Origin: Paraburkholderia nodosa
GTDB taxonomy: Bacteria; Pseudomonadota; Gammaproteobacteria; Burkholderiales; Burkholderiaceae
Direction: 5' to 3'
DNA length: 64,000 bases
NCBI RefSeq assembly: GCF_001718195.1
Contig: NZ_MCNV01000003.1
Location: forward strand, 591,363-655,362
This document shows, one piece after another, positions 57,797-64,000 of this stretch. Numbering within the stretch: the stretch's first letter is position 1; every line of letters begins with the position of its first letter. A program made the translations under genes and the position numbers. The notes under the pieces are model-generated. The model was not told where the DNA came from and did not search any database. It worked only from the letters and a program-made list of their open reading frames with translations.

Positions 57797-57886
57797 CGCG
57801 CTCGTCCTTTCGCGGAATGGTGTTCTATTGGTGTGCTGCGCCGCGTCTGTCAGAGATGCGGCGGGGCTGGATCGTAACAGGAAGCG

Positions 57887-58300
57887 TCAGTGGCAGTGGC
57901 CATGCGCGGCAGGAGGCGCCGCCATCGGAGCGTCGCGCTCGACGCCCGCCGCCTTCAGTCTGGCGAAATATTCCGCCCAGAGCTCGTCCTGGCGTGTGGC
58001 GAGCTCATAGAGCTGGTCCCACGAGTAGATGCCGGTGTTGTGGCCGTCGGAGAACGTGGGCTGCAGCGCGTAGTTGCCGACACCTTCCAGCGCCGTAATC
58101 GTCACCTCGCGCTTGCCCGTCTGCAGCGTTTCCTGGCCGGCGCCGTGCCCGCGCACCTCCGCCGAGGGCGAATACACGCGCATCAGCTCGAAGGGCACGC
58201 GGTAGCTCTCCCCGTTCGCATACTGGAGTTCCAGCACGCGCGAGACGGCGTGCACCACGACGCCGCTTGGCACCGGCGTATCGGATTTCAGTCCACTCAT
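57887..58300 (-). CDS. DUF971 / gamma-butyrobetaine-hydroxylase-like N-domain protein
   Basis: 137 residues. It has ATG at 58300 with GGGAA upstream. The core ELQYANGESYRVPFELMRVYSPSAEVRGHG, NYALQPTFSDGHNTGIYSWDQLYELA is the DUF971 domain (the part found at the N-terminus of eukaryotic gamma-butyrobetaine hydroxylase), which can bind a metal through a Cys/His set. A Pro/Ala tail ends HGHCH. Role in bacteria is not clear; DUF971 genes often neighbour ubiE. Upstream leader carries four repeats (58315-58354). Confidence 0.85.
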   Translation of the reverse strand: MSGLKSDTPVPSGVVVHAVSRVLELQYANGESYRVPFELMRVYSPSAEVRGHGAGQETLQTGKREVTITALEGVGNYALQPTFSDGHNTGIYSWDQLYELATRQDELWAEYFARLKAAGVERDAPMAAPPAAHGHCH

Positions 58301-58314
58301 GATCGTTCCCGCTG

Positions 58315-58354
58315 TTGGATGCGTGTTGGACGCGTATTGGACGCAATTGGACGC
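58315..58354 (-). repeat. Four phased direct repeats (GCGTCCAA type) before the DUF971 gene
   Basis: On the plus strand TTGGATGC (58315-58322), TTGGACGC (58326-58333), TTGGACGC (58337-58344) and TTGGACGC (58347-58354); spacings 11, 11 and 10, one helical turn each. Reading on the minus strand the unit is GCGTCCAA (one GCATCCAA). They end 15 bases before the ATG at 58300, between the HIT and DUF971 genes. Confidence 0.8.
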
Positions 58355-58378
58355 TCACCGCCCCCGCCCGCTCAGGCC

Positions 58379-58804
58379 TTAAGCCTGCTCCATTTCGTGG
58401 CGCACCGCGTCGCGCAGCAGCGTGGCCTGCGCGCGGCGCTGGCCCAGCATTGCCTCGGACACCGTGCGCTGGCGCGGTGCCCAGACGGGCAGCGGGAAAT
58501 GGGCATCGTTCGTGAAGCGCGGAATGACGTGCCAGTGCACGTGCGGCACCTGGTTGCCGAGGCTCGCCAGATTCACTTTCGAAGGCTGCATGACGCGGCG
58601 CAGCGCACGCTCGACGGCGTACACCGCGCGCATCAGATGTTCCCGGTCGGCCGCGCCCAGGTCCGAGAATTCGGCGACGTGCGCATTCCAGATGACCCGG
58701 CAGAAGCCGGGATAGTCGGCCTCGGCAGTCGCGAGCACGACGCGCATGCGCTCGTCCTGCCACAGCACGTCGCCGCCTTCCTCACTGCAGAATACGCATG
58801 TCAT
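58379..58804 (-). CDS. HIT-family nucleotide-binding hydrolase
   Basis: 141 residues. The histidine triad HVHWHVIPR (H-x-H-x-H) is at about residue 88-96; the N-terminal CVFCSEEGG may bind zinc. Members are nucleoside phosphoramidases or Ap4A-type hydrolases in the cytoplasm. The C-terminus is an Arg/Gln helix (RTVSEAMLGQRRAQATLLR). Starts 41 bases after the flavin/iron-sulfur gene on the same strand. Confidence 0.88.
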   Translation of the reverse strand: MTCVFCSEEGGDVLWQDERMRVVLATAEADYPGFCRVIWNAHVAEFSDLGAADREHLMRAVYAVERALRRVMQPSKVNLASLGNQVPHVHWHVIPRFTNDAHFPLPVWAPRQRTVSEAMLGQRRAQATLLRDAVRHEMEQA

Positions 58805-58845
58805 CGTCGTCCTCGAACCCGTTCACGGAAAATTGAGCGCAGCCA

Positions 58846-61800
58846 TTAGACCAGCACGCGCTCGATTCCGCCATTGTTCGCGTTCTGAACGTAGTCCGCC
58901 ATCCAGTTTTCGCCAAGTATGTGGCGGGCGATTTCCACCACGATGTAATCGGCTTCGATGTTGGCGTCCTCGTTGTACCGCGACAGACCCTGGAGGCACG
59001 ACGGGCAAGAGGTGAGAATCTTGACGTCCTGCGTCGTACCCTGCCCGCCCGCTTCCTGCTGCGTCGCCGGCTGCACCCCGTTCGCGCCGTTGCCGACGAT
59101 CGGAATGCCGCGCAGCTTCGCCGCGCCCTTGCGGATTTCCTCTTCCTTGCGGAAACGCACCTGCGTCGAAACGTCCGGGCGCGTCACGGCCAGCGTGCCC
59201 GATTCGCCGCAGCAGCGATCGTTCTTCTCGATCTTGTAGCCGTCGTGTTCAGCACCCATCAGCTCATTGACGAGCTTGACCGGATCCATCGTCTTGATCG
59301 GCGTGTGGCACGGGTCGTGATACATGTAGCGCGTGCCCGTCACGCCGTCGAGCTTGATGTCCTTCTCGAGCAGGAACTCGTGGATGTCGATGATGCGGCA
59401 TCCCGGGAAGATCTTGTCGAATTCATAACCCGCGAGCTGGTCGTAGCACGTACCGCACGACACCACGACGGTCTTGATGTCGAGGTAGTTCAGCGTGTTC
59501 GCGACGCGATGGAACAGCACGCGGTTGTCGGTGACGATCTTCTCGGCCTTGTCGTACTGGCCCGAGCCGCGCTGCGGATAGCCGCAGCACAGGTAGCCCG
59601 GCGGCAGCACCGTCTGCACGCCCGCTTCCCAGAGCATCGCCTGGGTGGCGAGGCCCACTTGCGAGAACAGACGCTCCGAGCCGCAGCCGGGGAAGTAGAA
59701 CACCGCTTCCGAATCGACGTTCGTCGTCTTCGGGTTGCGGATGATCGGCACGATCTTGTTGTCTTCGATGTCGAGCAACGCGCGCGCCGTCTTCTTCGGC
59801 AGGTTGCCCGGCATCTTCTTGTTGACGAAGTGGATCACCTGCTCGACCACGGGCGGCTTGCCCGTGGTGGCGGGCGGCAGCGCCGTCTGCTTCTTGACGA
59901 ACTTCTTCAGCACGTCGTTGCCAAGGCGCTGCGCCTTGTAGCCCACGCCCATCATCGCGGTGCGCGCGAGGTTGATGGTCTGCGGGTTGGTGGCGTTCAG
60001 GAAGAACATGCCCGCCGCGTTGCCCGCGTTGAACTTCTTCTTGCCCATCTTGCGCAGCAGATTGCGCATGTTCATGGTCACATCGCCGAAGTCGATCTTG
60101 ACCGGGCACGGCGTCACGCATTTGTGGCAGACCGTGCAGTGGTCGGCCACGTCGTTGAACTCGTCCCAGTGCTTGATCGACACGCCGCGGCGCGTCTGCT
60201 CTTCGTACAGGAACGCCTCGACCAGCAAGGAAGTCGCGAGAATCTTGTTGCGCGGGCTGTAGAGCAGGTTCGCGCGCGGCACGTGCGTCGCGCACACGGG
60301 CTTGCACTTGCCGCAGCGCAGGCAGTCCTTCACCGAATCGGCAATCGCGCCAATGTCGGACTGCTGCATGATGAGCGACTCGTAGCCCATCAGGCCGAAC
60401 GACGGCGTGTAGGCGTTGCGCAGGTCGGCGCCTTCGAGCAGCTTGCCCGCGTTGAAGCGGCCTTGCGGATCGACGCGTTGCTTGTAAGCGCGGAACTCGG
60501 CGATCTCTTCGTCCGTGAGGAATTCGAGCTTCGTGATGCCGATGCCGTGCTCGCCCGAGATCACGCCGTCGAGCGAACGCGCGAGCTTCATGATGCGCGC
60601 GACCGCATGGTGCGCGTCCTGCAGCATCTCGTAGTTGTCGGAGTTGACCGGCAGGTTCGTGTGCACGTTGCCGTCGCCGGCGTGCATGTGCAGCGCCACG
60701 AATACGCGCCCGCGCAGCACCTTCTTGTGGATCGCCTGCGTCTCGTCGAGGATCGGCTTGAATTCGCCGCCGTTGAAGATCTTGCGCAGTTCCGCGCGGA
60801 TCTCCTGCTTCCACGAAATGCGCACCGTGCGGTCCTGAGTCACGTGGAAGACGTTGGCGTCGGGCTGCACGTCCACGCGGTCGGCGAACTTCTCCGCCAG
60901 CGCCTCGTAGCCCAGCTGCACGAGGTAGTGCTGCGCCTCGCGCAGCGACAGATCGAGCTTCTCGCCCACGAAGGTCCAGCGCTCGCGCACGCGTTTGAGC
61001 AGGTCGAGCGCCTGCTGCACGCGGTCTTCGAGCAGTTCCGCGGAGGGGATCTCGTTCGCGTCGTCGGTCTTGCCGAGCGGCAGCTTGCCCGCCTTGAAGA
61101 ACGCTTCGAGCGCGTCGACCAGTTGCAGCTTGTTCTTGATCGACAGCTCGATGTTGATGCGCTCGATGCCGTCCGTGTACTCGCCCATGCGGTTGAGCGG
61201 GATCACGACGTCTTCGTTGATCTTGAACGCGTTGGTGTGCTTGGCAATCGCGGCCGTGCGGCTGCGGTCGAGCCAGAAGCGCTTGCGTGCCTCGGCGGAC
61301 ACCGCGACGAAGCCTTCGCCGCTCTTGCCGTTGGCCATGCGAATGACTTCCGAGGTCGCGGCGGCCACGGCATCGGCGTCGTCGCCGACGATGTCGCCGA
61401 TCAGCACCATCTTCGGAAACGCGTTGCGCTTGCTCTTGGTCGCGTAGCCCACGGCGCGCAGATAGCGCTCGTCGAGGTGCTCGAGGCCCGCGAGAATCGC
61501 GCCGCCCTGCTTCGACGTCTCGAACAGGTAGTCCTTGATTTCGACGATGCTCGGAATCGCCTCGCGCGCCTGGCCGAAGAACTCGAGGCACACCGTGCGC
61601 GTATGCGCGGGCATCTTGTGCAGCACCCAGCGCGCGGACGTGATGAGCCCGTCGCAGCCTTCCTTCTGCACGCCCGGCAGGCCGGCGAGGAACTTGTCGG
61701 TGACGTCCTTGCCGAGGCCTTCCTTGCGGAAGCGCTTGCCTTCGATATCGAGCGATTCGGAGCGCAGCAGCTTTTCGCCCGGCGCGTATTCGCCGTCGAA

Positions 61801-62892
61801 CCACTTCAGCTCGAAGCGCGCCACGGGAATGTCGTGAATCTTGCCCATGTTGTGGTCAAGACGCGTGACCTCGAGCCAGTTGCCCTGCGGGTCGACCATG
61901 CGCCACCAGGCGAGATTGTCGAGCGCCGTGCCCCACAGCACCGCCTTCTTGCCGCCCGCGTTCATCGCAACGTTGCCGCCGATGCAGGACGCATCGAGCG
62001 AAGTCGGATCGACGGCGAAGACGAAGCCCGCCGCGTCGGCGGCCTCGGTTACGCGGCGCGTGACCACGCCCGCGCCCGAGAAAATCGTCGCGACCTTGCG
62101 GTTCACGCCCGGCAGGTCGGTCATCTCGACCGGCCCGAGCTGCTCGAGCTTTTCGGTATTGATGACGGCCGAGAACGGCGTGAGCGGCACCGCACCGCCC
62201 GTGTAGCCCGTGCCGCCTCCGCGCGGAATCACGGTGAGGCCGAGTTCGAAACAGGCCTTGATGAGGCCCGCGATTTCGGCTTCGGTATCGGGCGTGAGGA
62301 CGACGAACGGATATTCCACGCGCCAGTCGGTCGCGTCGGTCACGTGCGAGACGCGCGAGAGGCCGTCGAAACGGATGTTGTCCTTGGCCGTGCGCTTGCC
62401 GAGCACCTTCGTCGCGCGGCGGCGCAGGTCGGCCATCTTCTCGAACTCGCCCGCGAAGGCGTCGATGGCGCGGCGCGTGGCGCCGACCAGTTTTTCGACG
62501 CGCGCGGCACGATCCACGCCTTCTTTGTCCGTGTGCTCCTGCAGATCGGCGCGGCGGCGCTTCTCGATTTCGGCGAGGCGGTGGTTCAACGCCTCGATCA
62601 GGAGCGCGCGGCGCTTCGGATTGTCGAGCAGATCATCCTGCAGATACGGGTTGCGGCGCACGACCCAGATGTCGCCCAGCACCTCGTAGAGCATGCGCGC
62701 CGAGCGGCCGGTGCGGCGCTCCGCGCGCAGCTCGGCGAGCGCGTTCCATGCGTCTTCGCCGAGCAGGCGGATGACGATTTCGCGGTCCGAAAACGACGTG
62801 TAGTTATAGGGAATCTCGCGCAGGCGCGGTTCGATGTCGGCGGCCACGGCGGCGGCGGCGCCGTGAGGATCGAAAACTTGAGGTGCGTTCAT
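58846..62892 (-). CDS. Giant FAD / iron-sulfur oxidoreductase (DUF3683-PCMH-FAD oxidase C-4Fe4S-CCG)
   Basis: 1348 residues from ATG at 62892. About 1-185 is a DUF3683-type helical domain; 192-440 an FAD-binding PCMH domain ([37 protein letters not shown]); roughly 560-820 the FAD-oxidase C domain ending in [15 protein letters not shown] and [14 protein letters not shown]; 4Fe-4S clusters at C857-C860-C863-C867 and C919-C922-C925-C929; two CCG domains, about 1065-1150 ([10 protein letters not shown]) and 1190-1320 (CCGESG). The whole resembles a D-lactate/glycolate dehydrogenase and its LldE/GlcF partner fused in one chain. Natural substrate: a 2-hydroxy acid is likely (inferred). Confidence 0.9.
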   Translation of the reverse strand: MNAPQVFDPHGAAAAVAADIEPRLREIPYNYTSFSDREIVIRLLGEDAWNALAELRAERRTGRSARMLYEVLGDIWVVRRNPYLQDDLLDNPKRRALLIEALNHRLAEIEKRRRADLQEHTDKEGVDRAARVEKLVGATRRAIDAFAGEFEKMADLRRRATKVLGKRTAKDNIRFDGLSRVSHVTDATDWRVEYPFVVLTPDTEAEIAGLIKACFELGLTVIPRGGGTGYTGGAVPLTPFSAVINTEKLEQLGPVEMTDLPGVNRKVATIFSGAGVVTRRVTEAADAAGFVFAVDPTSLDASCIGGNVAMNAGGKKAVLWGTALDNLAWWRMVDPQGNWLEVTRLDHNMGKIHDIPVARFELKWFDGEYAPGEKLLRSESLDIEGKRFRKEGLGKDVTDKFLAGLPGVQKEGCDGLITSARWVLHKMPAHTRTVCLEFFGQAREAIPSIVEIKDYLFETSKQGGAILAGLEHLDERYLRAVGYATKSKRNAFPKMVLIGDIVGDDADAVAAATSEVIRMANGKSGEGFVAVSAEARKRFWLDRSRTAAIAKHTNAFKINEDVVIPLNRMGEYTDGIERINIELSIKNKLQLVDALEAFFKAGKLPLGKTDDANEIPSAELLEDRVQQALDLLKRVRERWTFVGEKLDLSLREAQHYLVQLGYEALAEKFADRVDVQPDANVFHVTQDRTVRISWKQEIRAELRKIFNGGEFKPILDETQAIHKKVLRGRVFVALHMHAGDGNVHTNLPVNSDNYEMLQDAHHAVARIMKLARSLDGVISGEHGIGITKLEFLTDEEIAEFRAYKQRVDPQGRFNAGKLLEGADLRNAYTPSFGLMGYESLIMQQSDIGAIADSVKDCLRCGKCKPVCATHVPRANLLYSPRNKILATSLLVEAFLYEEQTRRGVSIKHWDEFNDVADHCTVCHKCVTPCPVKIDFGDVTMNMRNLLRKMGKKKFNAGNAAGMFFLNATNPQTINLARTAMMGVGYKAQRLGNDVLKKFVKKQTALPPATTGKPPVVEQVIHFVNKKMPGNLPKKTARALLDIEDNKIVPIIRNPKTTNVDSEAVFYFPGCGSERLFSQVGLATQAMLWEAGVQTVLPPGYLCCGYPQRGSGQYDKAEKIVTDNRVLFHRVANTLNYLDIKTVVVSCGTCYDQLAGYEFDKIFPGCRIIDIHEFLLEKDIKLDGVTGTRYMYHDPCHTPIKTMDPVKLVNELMGAEHDGYKIEKNDRCCGESGTLAVTRPDVSTQVRFRKEEEIRKGAAKLRGIPIVGNGANGVQPATQQEAGGQGTTQDVKILTSCPSCLQGLSRYNEDANIEADYIVVEIARHILGENWMADYVQNANNGGIERVLV

Positions 62893-63440
62893 GGTTGGAC
62901 GACTCTTTGGGCCAGTCCCGTGCACGGCTCGCGGCCGCTGCGACGGATACTGACGGGGCGCGTGGGGCGCTATTCTGAAATCGTGTCCGCCTGTGGCAGG
63001 CTGCGGACGAAAAGGGTGGGGAGGCACATGGCGGCAACGCTCACGCCGATGGTTCCCCGGCGCTCGGATTTAGCGACACGATCGTGCGTGGCGGGCGTGC
63101 CGCTGCGCCGCCGGGCGGGTTACGCGCCGTGCGGGCATCAAATGGGCTGTCCGAGGTTGCCAGTGCATCATCCGATCCTTGTTTCGAAAAAGGATTTTAC
63201 CGCATGATCCGCACCCGCGCTGACGCTGCGTGGGAACCCGGTGAACACGCAAGATTCACTTGCGTTGACGGGCGATTCGCGCCCGATTGCGCGCGCTTTG
63301 ACGATGATTTGCCTTCCGGCCGGTCGGCGAATCGCGCCGCCGCATCCGGCGGCAGCCGCCAGGCCGCGCCGCCAGCGCTGAAGCGGTTGGCGCTATCATT
63401 TACGCTTTCCCGCCCTAAACCCGCGCCCGGCGCGCCCTCG
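62893..63440. other. 548-bp divergent intergenic region
   Basis: Lies between the giant oxidoreductase gene (leftward) and ilvA (rightward). No frame looks coding. Weak promoter-like pieces (TTGACG at 63265-63270, TATCAT at 63394-63399) are badly spaced. I see no repeat or riboswitch that I recognise. Confidence 0.4.
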
Positions 63441-64000
63441 CATGGCCTCCCACGACGAATACCTGAAGAAGATCCTCACCGCCCGCGTGTACGATGTCGC
63501 CCGCGAAACCGAACTCGAGCGCGCCCCGAACCTCTCGGCGCGTCTGCGCAACGCCGTGTTCCTCAAGCGCGAGGACAACCAGCCGGTGTTCTCCTTCAAG
63601 CTGCGCGGCGCCTACAACAAGATGGCGCATCTCTCGCCCGCGCAGCTTGAGCGCGGCGTGATCACCGCCTCGGCGGGCAACCACGCGCAGGGCGTCGCGC
63701 TGTCGGCGGCGAAGCTCGGCGTGAAGGCCGTGATCTGCGTGCCGGTGACCACGCCGCAGGTGAAGGTCGATGCCGTGCGCGCCCACGGCGGCGCCACCGT
63801 CGAGGTCGTGCAGGCCGGCGAGTCGTACAGCGACGCCTACGCCCACGCCGTGCGCCTGCAGGAAGAACGCGGCCTGACCTTCGTGCATCCGTTCGACGAT
63901 CCCCACGTGATCGCCGGCCAGGGCACCGTGGCCATGGAGGTGCTGAGCCAGCATCAGGCCCCGATTCACGCGATCTTCGTGCCGATCGGCGGCGGCGGGC
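63441..64000 (+). CDS. ilvA: Threonine ammonia-lyase, biosynthetic (5' part, cut by the window)
   Basis: The first 186 residues from ATG at 63441. PLP-dependent fold type II: the Schiff-base Lys is Lys53 in VFSFKLRGAYNKM, with SAGNHAQGVALSA for the cofactor phosphate region and VPIGGGG at the window end. It deaminates threonine to 2-oxobutanoate, the first step of isoleucine synthesis. The regulatory C-terminal domains are outside the window, so biosynthetic versus catabolic type rests on the N-terminal sequence (DEYLKKILTARVYDVA). Confidence 0.93.

Noticed and set aside
58921..63207. 1428-codon open frame on the + strand antisense to the giant oxidoreductase
   Set aside because: The minus-strand protein has clear flavin and iron-sulfur motifs. 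The + frame is Arg/Ala/Val/Glu-rich without any motif, as expected from strong GC at third codon positions.
1..64000. Mobile elements, CRISPR arrays, tRNA/rRNA genes, defence systems
   Set aside because: Looked for transposase or integrase motifs, regular spacer repeats, tRNA-like cloverleafs and defence genes; found none. The gene content and codon use are uniform core-chromosome type.

Overview
The window looks like a piece of the main chromosome of a high-GC betaproteobacterium, most likely Burkholderiaceae (Paraburkholderia, Burkholderia or Caballeronia). This rests on the gene orders (miaB-phoH-ybeY-corC-lnt-glyQS-gmhB-plsC; lptD-surA-pdxA-rsmA opposite amgK-murU; fmdB-DUF502-aspS-nudB-clsB; ubiE/ubiJ/ubiB) and on codon use with strong GC at third positions, which produces very long empty antisense frames. 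I see no phage, transposon, integron, CRISPR array, rRNA or tRNA gene. Nearly all of it is core, densely coding DNA.

Layout. 0-2.6 kb: the tail of an RNA-helicase-like protein, a ferritin-like di-iron protein, a small conserved ORF followed by a cluster of five strong hairpins ending in a terminator (candidate structured RNA), and a small lipoprotein. 2.8-7 kb: glycerol kinase, a HAD phosphatase, ribB under an FMN riboswitch, and an XRE-cupin regulator. 7.2-10 kb: an MFS exporter and a VOC protein divergent from a LysR regulator, with a good LysR-type operator between them. 10.2-17 kb: miaB and the phoH/ybeY/corC/lnt RNA and lipoprotein maturation cluster, with a ChaC gene inserted. 17.2-24.5 kb: glyQS, gmhB, plsC, a YgjP-type metalloprotease, gloA and panE. 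24.5-32.3 kb: the outer-membrane cluster rsmA-pdxA-surA-lptD and the divergent amgK-murU peptidoglycan-recycling pair.

32.4-40.3 kb: an ATM1-type ABC exporter, a YciA thioesterase, a 1171-residue membrane PAS-PAS-(LOV-like)-GGDEF-EAL protein, and a nitrate-reductase-associated protein next to fdhD. 40.3-47.6 kb: a fatty-acid beta-oxidation cluster (enoyl-CoA hydratase, thiolase, FadN-type bifunctional enzyme, acyl-CoA dehydrogenase, TetR regulator) with two kinds of palindrome upstream. 47.7-52.8 kb: ClsB-like cardiolipin synthase, nudB, aspS (with non-discriminating signature residues), DUF502 and fmdB. 52.9-57.8 kb: a TPMT-like methyltransferase and the ubiquinone genes ubiB, ubiJ and ubiE, interrupted by a Tim44-domain protein. 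57.9-64 kb: a DUF971 protein preceded by four helically phased 8-bp repeats, a HIT protein, a 1348-residue flavin/iron-sulfur oxidoreductase, and the start of ilvA.

The most interesting signals are the LOV-like domain in the c-di-GMP protein (36.4-36.7 kb), the hairpin cluster at 1.94-2.13 kb, the phased repeats before the DUF971 gene, the giant fused oxidoreductase, and the operator candidates of the fad cluster. Start codons were chosen by hand from Shine-Dalgarno position and family length. Family names come from recognising motifs, not from searches.
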